DNA of 64,000 bases from Bacillus marasmi (GTDB taxonomy: Bacteria > Bacillota > Bacilli > Bacillales > Cytobacillaceae), in assembly GCF_902168435.1 (NCBI RefSeq), contig NZ_LR656174.1, forward strand, positions 62,001 to 126,000, read 5' to 3'. Shown piece by piece: positions 26,212 to 34,779 of the stretch (position 1 is its first letter; every line of letters starts with the position of its first letter). Under the pieces are notes generated by a model that made no database searches, was not told where the DNA came from, and saw only the letters and a list, made by a program, of their open reading frames with translations. A program made the position numbers and the translations under genes.

Positions 26212-28269
26212 TTATAATTTTTTAACTGCAACTGCACAAGCCTTAAATTCTGCTGTTCCAGAAATTGGATCATATTCGTTCAATGTTAATACATTTGTTG
26301 GCGTTTCAGCCCAGTGGAAACTCATAAACACTAATCCAGGTACAACCTGTTCGGTTACTTTTGCTTTAACAGTCAGTTCACCACGACGGGAGCTAACGTG
26401 TACAACTTCACCATCTTCAATACCCAATGCGTTAGCATCTTCAGGATGAATATCCAATGTCTCTTCAGTTTGCTTAATCTTAACACCATCAGCGTAGAAT
26501 CTTGTTTGTGAATGAGTGTTATATGACTCATAACGACGGCCAGTCGTTAACATGAATGGATATTCCTCATCAGGCATTTCTAGTGGAGCAGTGTAATCAA
26601 CTGGAACGAATGAAGATTTTTTTACATCTTCAGTTGTTTCTGCATGGAAATGCTCGTGTAATAAGTGAGTCCCTGGATGATTTTCATCCGGACAAGGGTA
26701 GTGTATGCTATATTCCTTATCAAGACGATCATAGGAAATTCCACCATATGTTTCCCATGCAAGTTCACGTACTTCATCCCAGATTTGTTGACTTGATTCA
26801 TACGACATGGAATAACCCATTTTTTCTGCCAATTCACAAAGTATTTGCCAGTCTTCCTTCACATTTGGATGTGATTGTACTGCAGTGCGAACCCGTTGAA
26901 CACGGCGATCAGTATTTGTATATGTTCCATCTACCTCGCCCCATGATTTTGCCGGTAAAACTACATCAGCCATTTGTGCTGTTTCCGTTAAGAAAATATC
27001 CTGAACTACTAATAAATCAAGATTTTCAAGGAGCTTTCTTGTGTGATTCATGTGAACATCGGCCATAAGCGGATTTTCCCCGATTACATACAACGCCTTC
27101 ACAGCACCTGCTTCCATTCGATCGAATGTTCTTGTTTGTGTATCACCAGCAATTGGGTTAATTTCCACACCCCAATGAGCTTCAAAGCGTGCTCGTTTTT
27201 CATCATCAGCAATGCTTACTGCACCTGTTAATTGGTTAGGCAAGCATCCCATGTCACCTGCACCCTGTACGTTATTCTGACCACGTAACGGCATAATTCC
27301 TGTGCCTGGTTTTCCAATATTACCTGTTAATAGCGCAAGATTCGCTATATCAAAGACATTATTTACACCACAATGGTGCTCAGTAATACCTAGAGTATAG
27401 GCAATCATCGAACTTCCGGATGTTGCATACTCTCTTGCAGTTTCGATGATATCCTCAGCTGATATTCCAGTAATGGATGCAGCATATTCGGGTGTATACA
27501 TCTCAACCATTTGTTTTAATTGTTCAAATTCAGAGGTTTTCTTTTGAATAAATTCAGCATCATAAAGATTCTCTTTGATGATGACATGTATCATGCTGTT
27601 GATAAAAGCTATATCCGAGCCAACATTAATTTGCAGATGACGGTGCGAAACCTTCACCATATCAATTTTTCGTGGGTCAATAACAATAATTTTCAATCCA
27701 GCCTTCGCTGCTTTTTTCATTCGATTAGCTATAATCGGATGAGCCTCAGTTGTATTAGAACCCATCAACAATAGAACTTTTGCTTCATTAATATCTTCAA
27801 TACGGCTAGTTGGTGAACCACTTCCAAAAACAGTCGCCAGACCGGCGACGCTAGGAGCGTGTCACGTTCGGTTACAGCCGTCAATATTGTTGCTGTGTAC
27901 GACAGTTCTCATAAATTTCTGTGTAATGAAATTTGATTCATTTGTCGTTCTTGCACAAGCAAACAAAGAAATGGCTTCAGGACCAAAATTTGCTTTAATA
28001 GAGTTTAAGCGATCAGCAATATACTGTAACGCTTCATCCCACGTCGTTTCCACAAGCTCCCCAGCCCTGCGGATTAATGGGTTTTTAAGTCTTGATGGCG
28101 CATGAACATATTTATATGCAAATGCACCTTTTACACAAGTCTGACCATTATTTACAGGTGCATCCTTATCTCCTCTAATACGCTTAATCTGATTGTCTTC
28201 TACTTCAACAATTAGACCACAGCCTGTGCCACAGTATCCACATACTGTTTTTATGCTTTCAATCGCCAC
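26212..28269 (-). CDS. fdhF: Selenocysteine formate dehydrogenase, alpha subunit
   Basis: Two in-frame segments separated only by one TGA (27864-27862) form one 685-residue Mo-bisPGD enzyme. The N-terminus has a 4Fe-4S site, CGYCGTGC (Cys10, 13, 17) with Cys45 in GQTCVKG. Reading through the TGA gives NNIDGCNRT-U-HAPSVAGL, with Sec136-His137 at the place of Sec140-His141 in E. coli FdhF. A SECIS-like hairpin follows the TGA. C-terminal motifs include LLTGNIGKPGTGIMPLRGQNNVQGA and TDRRVQRV. It oxidises formate to CO2. At about 685 residues it lacks the N-terminal ferredoxin-like domains of B. subtilis YjgC/YrhE, so the electron acceptor is unknown. GTG 28269 was chosen for GGAGGGG 5 nt upstream. 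The selA, selB, selC and selD genes are not in the window. Confidence 0.9.
27833..27864 (-). promoter_or_regulatory. SECIS element and UGA(Sec) codon
   Basis: Read on the minus strand, the TGA is followed after 12 nt by GTCGCC, the loop GGTCT and GGCGAC: a perfect 6-bp stem. The loop GGUCU and the 18-nt distance from UGA to loop equal those I recall for E. coli fdhF. CAC/GTG and TCC/GGA can extend a lower stem. The sequence also has to encode HAPSVAGL. Confidence 0.85.
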
Positions 28270-28370
28270 GTTGTCCCCTCCAGATAAATATTTATAAAAC
28301 ACCATGTTATTATAATAAACGACAATGTAGTATAAAGGTATTAAACTTTAAGTACATTTTATTAAAAAAA

Positions 28371-28403
28371 AATAACGCAAGCAGTGACATTGCTCACGTT
28401 ATT
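28371..28403 (-). terminator. Sensor kinase terminator
   Basis: AATAACG/CGTTATT (28371-28377 with 28397-28403) plus inner AGCA/TGCT is followed on the minus strand by nine T. It overlaps the Fnr-like box at 28383-28398. Confidence 0.75.
28383..28398 (-). promoter_or_regulatory. Fnr-type box upstream of formate dehydrogenase
   Basis: On the minus strand CGTGA-N6-TCACT, two mismatches from TGTGA-N6-TCACA, centred at 28390.5. A TAAAAT -10 at 28361-28356 predicts a start near 28349, placing the box at -41.5. The terminator hairpin of the kinase overlaps it, so the symmetry has a second explanation. Confidence 0.35.
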
Positions 28404-30555
28404 AAGCTGGTCGTGCTGGTAAGACAATGTTAAAGGTAGTTCCTTTATCGACTTCGCTCTCAATATAGACGCTTCCATTGTGACTTTCAATTATTTTAAA
28501 GGTGACCATAAGCCCAAGACCATTTCCATTTTCTTTAGTAGTATAGAACGGTTCCCCTAGCTTCTTTATTTTTTCTTCAGGAATTCCGACTCCACTGTCT
28601 TGTATGGATATTTCAACCTTTCCAGCCGTTACATTGGTAAATATTCGTAAATCTCCCCCGTTTGGCATCGCTTCAATACCATTTTTTACTAAATTTAAAA
28701 ATACTTGCTTCAACCGATCCTCATCACATTCAACTTGAATAATCTCTTGATCTGTATTGAAATGTAATCGAACATGCTTTTTTCTCGCCTCAAACGAAAG
28801 TAAATTCAGCACATTTTTGATGATTGGAACAATATTCTTTTCCTCCAATTGGGCAGCTTTTGGCTTTGCCAAAACCATGAATTCTTCAACGATTGAATTT
28901 ACTCGATCAAGTTCATCAAGAATGATATCGAGGAACTCCAATCTTTCCGGGTTCTTTTCATCTAATTGCAGAAATTCAGCATACCCTTTTATGGAAGTCA
29001 GTGGATTTCGAATCTCATGAGCAACACCGGCCGCTAGCTGACCAACAGCAGCCAATTTATCTTGGCGATGCAATGTTTCCTCATGCTTCTTCCGTTCAGT
29101 AATATCATTCCGTATGGACAAGAATTGGTATGGATGGCCATTTTCATTTAAAAACGGCACGATAGTCGTATCTACCCAATAATAACTGCCATCCTTAGCC
29201 TTGTTTTTCACTTCACCCTTCCAAACCTTACCCTGCAAAACCGTATCCCATAATTCCTTAAAGAATAACTTAGAGTGATATCCTGAATTTAACATTCTGA
29301 AATCCTGTCCAATTAATTCACTACGACTGTATTTAGAAAGCTCACAAAACCTGTCGTTGACACTTAAGATTCTTCCCTCTTCATCTGTGAATGTAATAAT
29401 TGATGCTTGGTCAAGTGCGAACCTAATATCATTGTTTTCCTTCAATGAATTTCGGAGCTGTGCCTCTGCCTCTTTTTGAGCTGTAATATCGTTTCTGATG
29501 GAAACATATTGATATGGCTTTCCTTTCTTATTTAAAAAAGGAACAATGGTCGTATAAACCCAATACAATGTGCCATCTTTTGCTCTATTTCTAATCTCAC
29601 CTTTCCATACCTCGCCTTTACCTATCGTAGCCCAGAGTTCCTTAAAAAACTCTTTTGAATGCGTACCTGAATTCAATATTCGATGATCTTGACCAATTAA
29701 TTCTGCTTCGGAGTATTTTGAAATTTCCACAAATTTATCATTTACATACGTAATTTTCCCCTGTGGATTGGTGATAGCCACGATAGAAGATACATCCAAC
29801 GCTGCGGTAATATCACGTAAACTCGTATCACTTGTTTCTAAGCGGTTGTGAATCAACGTACTTGAACTAATTAATCCTCCGATAATAATTACGGAGACAA
29901 ATATTATTAAATAAAAAATAATATTTTCGGAAGGTGTTTGGTAAAAAGCAGCATTATTGTTAAATTCAATGGTTGATCCTCTAGTAAAAAGGATATGACC
30001 TTGAACGATGCTAGCCGAGATAATTAATGCCCCAACCGGATTTAACCAAGCATGATTTGTCTTAACAATACTTTTTGTATAATACAGAAGCCAAAACGAA
30101 AACAAAAAGCCACCAAACACTAATATTATTGTTAGCAACATGATTAACTGGTTATACTGCACAGAAAAATTCATTGAATACATACTAATTACATAATTTG
30201 AAATGACTGCCATAGTCATTAAAAAACTTCCGAGCATCAAATTTGCCTTCGTTATTGATTTACCTGTTATGGTATTCAATGCCATTCCTGTAAAGGAAAT
30301 ACCGATAATAACGGATAATAATACGATTGGAAGATGGAAACTCAAGGAGCCATTCATATATCCAGATAACATTCCAAAGAAATTCATCACCCATATTCCT
30401 ATTCCCAATGAAAAGGTACCACCTAAAAACAACCATCTCTTATTCCGCTCTGCTGTACCTAATAAGGATAGTAAATCGAGTGCAGCGTATGATGACAGCA
30501 TTGTTAGTATCATTGCTACCATCATTAAGATGGGACTTGTGGACGTTGCAACCAT
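28402..30555 (-). CDS. MHYT-like/PAS/PAS sensor histidine kinase
   Basis: About 717 residues. Seven membrane helices (about 10-240) resemble the MHYT sensor, but its His positions read Asn: WVMNFFGML and ISNYVISMYSM. Two PAS domains follow, near 255-375 and 380-500, and are close duplicates (IGQDHRILNSGTHSKEFFKELW versus IGQDFRMLNSGYHSKLFFKELW). HisKA is GVAHEIRNPLTSIKGY, and HATPase has NLVKNGIEAM, DSGVGIPEE and GNGLGL. The C-terminal half resembles sporulation kinases such as KinE/KinA. No response regulator is adjacent, consistent with an orphan phosphorelay kinase. ATG 30555 was chosen for GGAGGG 8 nt upstream. Confidence 0.88.
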   Translation of the reverse strand: MVATSTSPILMMVAMILTMLSSYAALDLLSLLGTAERNKRWLFLGGTFSLGIGIWVMNFFGMLSGYMNGSLSFHLPIVLLSVIIGISFTGMALNTITGKSITKANLMLGSFLMTMAVISNYVISMYSMNFSVQYNQLIMLLTIILVFGGFLFSFWLLYYTKSIVKTNHAWLNPVGALIISASIVQGHILFTRGSTIEFNNNAAFYQTPSENIIFYLIIFVSVIIIGGLISSSTLIHNRLETSDTSLRDITAALDVSSIVAITNPQGKITYVNDKFVEISKYSEAELIGQDHRILNSGTHSKEFFKELWATIGKGEVWKGEIRNRAKDGTLYWVYTTIVPFLNKKGKPYQYVSIRNDITAQKEAEAQLRNSLKENNDIRFALDQASIITFTDEEGRILSVNDRFCELSKYSRSELIGQDFRMLNSGYHSKLFFKELWDTVLQGKVWKGEVKNKAKDGSYYWVDTTIVPFLNENGHPYQFLSIRNDITERKKHEETLHRQDKLAAVGQLAAGVAHEIRNPLTSIKGYAEFLQLDEKNPERLEFLDIILDELDRVNSIVEEFMVLAKPKAAQLEEKNIVPIIKNVLNLLSFEARKKHVRLHFNTDQEIIQVECDEDRLKQVFLNLVKNGIEAMPNGGDLRIFTNVTAGKVEISIQDSGVGIPEEKIKKLGEPFYTTKENGNGLGLMVTFKIIESHNGSVYIESEVDKGTTFNIVLPARPA

Positions 30556-30858
30556 GTATCCATCCCTCCAATTTTCTGCCGTCTTATATACTATGATTGT
30601 AATGGAAAACAATGAGGAAATAAAGAGAAATTTGTCGATTTTTCAACAATTTTCTATAAAACCGATACTTTACTAATATATGGATATTATTGCAATTTTC
30701 CTAACCCCCAAAAATGTCCAAAATTACGCGAAAATTGTTTTTTAAATTTTTTGATTTTTTTGAAAAAAGGGCTATACAAACAAAGAAAATCATAATATAC
30801 TGTATTACAACAGAACGATAATAAAATAAACTGTATTATAAAAAGGGAGGAACAAATA

Positions 30859-30996
30859 ATGATCTATCAAAATGCTAATGAAAATTTTCGTCAAGGAACA
30901 AAGGTTTGTCCGGAATGTGGTAGCAAGATGAACGAACAAGAACAATACTTTATTCAAGAATGCGATCGTTGCTTATCAAAAAAGGAGGAGATTTAA
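30859..30996 (+). CDS. yhfH: YhfH-family zinc-ribbon-like protein, copy 1
   Basis: A 45-codon gene, MIYQNANENFRQGTKVCPEC..., with CPECG and ECDRC cysteine pairs about 19 residues apart, a likely zinc site. The layout and the IQECDRCL...KKEE ending match the 46-residue YhfH family. AAAGGGAGG lies about 9 nt before the ATG. Its TAA overlaps the ATG of copy 2 by one base (TAATG). Function unknown. Confidence 0.8.
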   Translation: MIYQNANENFRQGTKVCPECGSKMNEQEQYFIQECDRCLSKKEEI

Positions 30997-31133
30997 TGTT
31001 AATTCAAAGCCCAGTTGAGTTTTTCCGTCAATTGCCGAAAAAAGTATGCCCAGAATGCGGTGATTACATGGTAGAACAAGCTGAGTCCTATATCCAAGAA
31101 TGTGATCGTTGTCTTGCTAAAAAAGAAGAATAA
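30996..31133 (+). CDS. yhfH: YhfH-family zinc-ribbon-like protein, copy 2
   Basis: A 45-residue paralogue of the preceding gene, MLIQSPVEFFRQLPKKVC, with CPECG and ECDRC again. It overlaps copy 1 by one base, and copy 1 carries AGGAGG just before its stop, which serves this start. The N-terminal VEFFRQLPKKVCPECG is closer to canonical YhfH than copy 1. A terminator follows. Confidence 0.85.
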   Translation: MLIQSPVEFFRQLPKKVCPECGDYMVEQAESYIQECDRCLAKKEE

Positions 31134-31135
31134 AA

Positions 31136-31163
31136 AAACGGCCAACTACGGCCGTTTTTTTTA
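31136..31163. terminator. Bidirectional terminator
   Basis: AAACGGCC/GGCCGTTT (31136-31143 with 31150-31157) with a T run on both sides. It lies between yhfH and the convergent 64-residue gene. Confidence 0.9.
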
Positions 31164-31355
31164 ATTATTCTCATTTTGTTGTTTTATTTCATCGCCAGCA
31201 ATAATTGAATTTGCCACCTCAAGCTGTTTATGTTCATCAACGGAGTCACCTGGAATACTTTTTGGATTTGAAACTGCACTATCGATTTGGATTGTAAAAG
31301 TTTCTTGTTTTGGTGCAGTTGTTACATAATTCATATCCTTTAGTTTTTTTCCCAA
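31161..31355 (-). CDS. Hypothetical protein, 64 aa
   Basis: A small hydrophilic protein starting at TTG 31355, with GGAGGGG 8 nt upstream. Contains VTTAPKQETFTIQIDSAVSNPKSIPGDS; no signal, membrane or metal motif. Not recognised. It lies 22 bp after the 54-residue small gene on the same strand, likely one transcript. Confidence 0.55.
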   Translation of the reverse strand: MGKKLKDMNYVTTAPKQETFTIQIDSAVSNPKSIPGDSVDEHKQLEVANSIIAGDEIKQQNENN

Positions 31356-31377
31356 ACGTAAAACCCCTCCTGACCAA

Positions 31378-31542
31378 TTATTGGTTAAGATCTGACCGCT
31401 TCCCTAAATTTGTTTCTCCGTTTGCCGTATTACCGGTTGTTGCATTATATCCCACCCGATAAACCCCTTGTTGTTCTTGTTTCAATGCATCAGGCATTTT
31501 GTATTGTTGTTGATTAGCTTGAAACTCGCCCTTTTTTGACAT
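31378..31542 (-). CDS. Small Gln/Asn-rich protein, possibly spore-associated
   Basis: 54 residues, MSKKGEFQANQQQYKMPDAL..., ending TNLGKRSDLNQ. Start ATG 31542 was chosen for AGGAGG 7 nt upstream. The composition (Gln, Asn, Gly, Lys, no Cys or Trp) is like that of minor spore proteins, but I cannot assign a family. Confidence 0.5.
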   Translation of the reverse strand: MSKKGEFQANQQQYKMPDALKQEQQGVYRVGYNATTGNTANGETNLGKRSDLNQ

Positions 31543-31621
31543 TCTGTTTCCTCCTATAGTCTCAAAAAAACCCATGTTCCTTTTTAATATTAACTTTGCA
31601 TGAACGTTTATACTTAGTTTA

Positions 31622-32812
31622 TTAATGCTGTACTAAAGACTCATTAAGGACAGTTTCTTTCTTTTCAATTCTCATCAGCCATATTTGTAACATTACACCT
31701 AAACATGCCAAGAGACTAAAAAATAGATAAACCGTGTTAATTTGATATTGATCATAGATAATTCCACCCAAAAAAGTGCAAAACCAATTGCCTAATCCAT
31801 TACCAATCGCGGAATACAACGTAATGGCTGTAGCAGTCATATGAGCTGGAGTAATATCACGTACATATTGTAGAGCAGCAGGGATAAATAATCCTATTGA
31901 AGCACCCTGGAGAAAAGCAGACACATATATAACCCATAGATTAGGCTCGGTATAATAGAAAAACCACCGTGCTAGTGATACCATTCCCGCCACAGCTACC
32001 ACCGGTAACAGACCATAGCGTCGTGTGAACCTACCAGCAAGACGCATAAACGGAATCTCCGATAGTACTGCTATTAAGAAAGCTATACCGATCCCCGTAT
32101 AGGAACCTCCTTGATTTTCAACAAATAAACCAAAATAAACATTATTGGCAAGATTAGGTCCAAAAATCATAAACGTAATGGCTAAAAACAAAAGGAATTT
32201 TTTATATAGGAACAGTTCCCTCATTCCGGATAACAGTCGTTTGTTCCCTGCTGCGTTCGCTTTTTCCTGAGGTAGTCTCGTTGCTAAAATAGATGCAATT
32301 GCTAATGCGAAAAAGAATGAATAAAAGATTACATTTTCGTTTATTTCCGATAACCTGCCCATCACAAAAACTGCTAGGCCAAACCCTAGTGATCCATAAA
32401 GCCTTATGGAACCATAATTCGCTTTAACTCTACCGCAATAAGCTAGGCTAACACTATCAGATATTGGAATAATCGCACTTTGAAACAATGCTACTAATAT
32501 CGCTATCGCTAAAAAACCGAAGTACGACTGAAAAAAAAGATAGCCTGCCGAGATTAGTCCTGCAAGTAATGTAGTAGTGGTTAGCACTTTCACAGGAGCA
32601 TTTAGACGGTCTGATACCATTCCCCAAATAGGTTGAAAAAAAATCATCATAATTGGGCCAACCGACATGATGGTTCCAATTTGATATCCTGAAAAATTTA
32701 TTACCTCACTCATATAAACGCTAAGTAATGGCGAAATACTACCTACACCAAAAAAAGTTAATAGATAAAAACCTTTCATGGTAAGGAGTTTGCTTTGAAT
32801 TTGTTTACTCAT
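31622..32812 (-). CDS. ywbF: MFS transporter, YwbF-like
   Basis: About 396 residues with 12 membrane segments and an N-terminal MKGFYLLTFFGVGSISPLLSVYMSE typical of the MFS_1-like/HcaT group. The intracellular loop GMVSDRLNAPVKVL follows helix 2. The substrate is unknown; B. subtilis YwbF is annotated as sugar-permease-like. AGGAGG lies 8 nt before ATG 32812. It lies downstream of ywbH-ywbG homologues, as in B. subtilis, but a terminator and a 600-bp repeat-bearing gap intervene. Confidence 0.8.
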   Translation of the reverse strand: MSKQIQSKLLTMKGFYLLTFFGVGSISPLLSVYMSEVINFSGYQIGTIMSVGPIMMIFFQPIWGMVSDRLNAPVKVLTTTTLLAGLISAGYLFFQSYFGFLAIAILVALFQSAIIPISDSVSLAYCGRVKANYGSIRLYGSLGFGLAVFVMGRLSEINENVIFYSFFFALAIASILATRLPQEKANAAGNKRLLSGMRELFLYKKFLLFLAITFMIFGPNLANNVYFGLFVENQGGSYTGIGIAFLIAVLSEIPFMRLAGRFTRRYGLLPVVAVAGMVSLARWFFYYTEPNLWVIYVSAFLQGASIGLFIPAALQYVRDITPAHMTATAITLYSAIGNGLGNWFCTFLGGIIYDQYQINTVYLFFSLLACLGVMLQIWLMRIEKKETVLNESLVQH

Positions 32813-32839
32813 TTTCTGATCCTCCTGATGAAAACACAA

Positions 32840-33335
32840 AAAAGTAAATATGAATTAGATTTTATCATTGAATATCCTTTAACGAAAACACAACAATTCG
32901 ATAAAGACAAGCCCTGTACTCTACGTAAGCATCTTCCGTTACATCATGTCCATTTATTATAGAAAAAAAATAAAGAAACTGGGACAGAACTAAATTGTCC
33001 GCTATTAAAACCGAATGATTTTTATGTGGGTATGAGAAATAAGCGGAGAATTTCCCGTTATTGAATGTAAGGGGGGCTAATTGAGGTGAAATAAGAGTAG
33101 AATTTCCGCTTAACACCTCCCAAAAAGACAAAATCCAGTGATTTTTATGAAATAAGCGGAAAAACTCCTTTTATTCTTAGAGAAATATGGGCATTTCCCA
33201 AAATAAGTGGAATTCTTCCGCTTATTTTCAAACACAAGGAAATCAACACTCGGGTTTACGGACCCACATGCCAAAATTTTGCACATCAATGAAATGCACA
33301 GTTATTTCAGGGTAGTGTTTTTAGTAAAAAGGAAT
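32840..33335. repeat. Gap with clustered AATAAGCGGA repeats
   Basis: A stretch with no convincing gene. Short units resembling GAAATAAGCGGAAAA occur at 33035-33053, inverted at 33100-33113, direct at 33149-33168, and as a palindrome at 33200-33228 (AAAATAAGTGGAA/TTCCGCTTATTTT, one G-T). A single related unit sits at 3258-3270. An 88-codon frame runs across part of this region but crosses the repeats and has no ribosome binding site. Confidence 0.55.
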
Positions 33336-33337
33336 TA

Positions 33338-33396
33338 AAAAAATCGAACTATTGGGAAATTCAGTGTTAGAATTTCGCATCATAGTTCGATTTTTT
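33338..33396 (-). terminator. ywbHG terminator
   Basis: The 14-bp arms at 33338-33351 and 33383-33396 (core ATCGAACTA/TAGTTCGAT) are flanked by A and T runs, with a 31-nt loop. It lies 50 bp beyond the ywbG stop. Confidence 0.75.
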
Positions 33397-33445
33397 TTTA
33401 ACTGAAATACTTATGTCCAAGCCTCTTTATAATATTTGTTTTTCC

Positions 33446-34132
33446 CTACAATAAATAAGGTAACACAAATGGCAGAACCGTGGAAATAAGCACTGCTGCA
33501 ATTCCCATAGCCACTCCAGCTACCGCTCCTTGTAGTTCGCCCTCTTTGGCAACTTCAGCAGTACCAATTCCATGAGCCATTGAACCAATCGCCAAACCTC
33601 TCGCAAAAGGGTGGCGGATGTTTAACAAATTCATCAACCAAGGACCAAACATTGCACCACACATACCTGTAATCATAACAATTCCCGCAACTAGTATCGT
33701 ATCTCCTCCAATTATCTTAGAAACCTCTGAAGCAACCGGAATAGTCACGGACTTAATACTAAGGGAGGCCAACATATATTTAGCTAGATGGAATAACTTT
33801 GCAATATAGATAGCTAACAAAATCGTTACTATCGTACCTGTTATCAATCCAACTAAAGCAGGTGCTAAATATGCTTTTAACACATTTCGATTTCTATATA
33901 ACGGTACTGCTAATGCCACAGTTGCTGGCCCGAGCAGATAGGTCATGATTTCCTTTGCCGCTTCGTATTCGTGATAATTAACCGAGCTTATCAGCAATAT
34001 CACTATGACAATCGACGTTCCTAAAAAGACTGGTGTAGTAAAGGGTGATGGATATTTTAACGAAATTCTTCTGACAAAATAATACACAATAATAGTCAAA
34101 ATTATACTATATGTGGTGATGACGTTGTTCAC
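33446..34132 (-). CDS. ywbG: LrgB/CidB-family membrane protein
   Basis: 228 residues, 6-7 membrane helices, LrgB family: KEIMTYLLGPATVALAVPLY and LASLSIKSVTIPVASEVSKIIGG and the GSMAHGIGTAEV motif are clear. Together with the LrgA partner it is thought to modulate murein hydrolase export or autolysis. Start GTG 34132 has AAGGAAG 9 nt upstream; it overlaps the upstream ywbH gene by 26 bp. Same order as B. subtilis ywbH-ywbG-ywbF. Confidence 0.92.
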   Translation of the reverse strand: MNNVITTYSIILTIIVYYFVRRISLKYPSPFTTPVFLGTSIVIVILLISSVNYHEYEAAKEIMTYLLGPATVALAVPLYRNRNVLKAYLAPALVGLITGTIVTILLAIYIAKLFHLAKYMLASLSIKSVTIPVASEVSKIIGGDTILVAGIVMITGMCGAMFGPWLMNLLNIRHPFARGLAIGSMAHGIGTAEVAKEGELQGAVAGVAMGIAAVLISTVLPFVLPYLL

Positions 34133-34505
34133 GATGGATCGCTTCCTTTCTATGAACTAAGAATTGCGAAAGTGATCCAGATACAACTATTCCTACTAAC
34201 GTGCTAATCACCAGTACAATAATTAAAGCGATACCGTTTTTAATAAATACTGGTCCTAGTGTCATTAGGCCGACTGAAACCGGAATAAAAAAGAAGGATA
34301 AATGCTTTATTAGCAGTGATGACACCTTATCGACCCAATCAAGACGGATCACGCCTGTGTATAGTAATAAGAAAAGAATGAGCATTCCTAATACATTTCC
34401 AGGAATAGGAAGATGCGTTACCTTTACAATAAGAACCCCCATCTGATTAATACCCCATAAAACAATAAGCTGCACCAGTACAAAAAAAATATTTCTAATT
34501 TTCAA
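34107..34505 (-). CDS. ywbH: LrgA/CidA-family holin-like protein
   Basis: 132 residues with four membrane helices, LrgA family: IPGNVLGMLILFLLL and LSFFFIPVSVGLM are the family blocks. Start TTG 34505 was chosen since AAAGGAG lies 7 nt upstream; the longer frame adds 54 residues with no ribosome binding site. It ends in RHHHI. Partner of the overlapping LrgB-type gene. Confidence 0.9.
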   Translation of the reverse strand: MKIRNIFFVLVQLIVLWGINQMGVLIVKVTHLPIPGNVLGMLILFLLLYTGVIRLDWVDKVSSLLIKHLSFFFIPVSVGLMTLGPVFIKNGIALIIVLVISTLVGIVVSGSLSQFLVHRKEAIHREQRHHHI

Positions 34506-34779
34506 AGAACTTCTCCTTTCATCGAATGAACGCAGATCAATATGTTCATTACCGTAATTACAAAGAGAACTCCTTTTTTCTCCTATCTTCAAACGAATGA
34601 ATATTATCTGTATATTTAAATAATAATAAAAGAAACTAGTTATTTTTTCAATATATTCTGAAAACATTTTCTCCTTTTTTTATTTTATAGATTTTTAAAA
34701 AGATTATGAAAGAGTTCACAAAATGTCCATATGATTAAGCGAGATTTTTACTTATCTTAATATTGGGGAGGGAATCTAG

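Noticed and set aside
27772-27864. Formate dehydrogenase read as two genes or a nonsense-mutated pseudogene
   Set aside because: The frame is intact on both sides of a single TGA placed exactly at the active-site Sec position, and a SECIS hairpin follows.
30603-30858. Sporulation sigma-factor promoter before yhfH
   Set aside because: Several A/T-rich hexamers can be matched, but none with convincing -35 and -10 spacing.
32865-33131. 88-codon minus-strand frame
   Set aside because: It runs through the AATAAGCGGA repeats, has no ribosome binding site and no protein-like composition.
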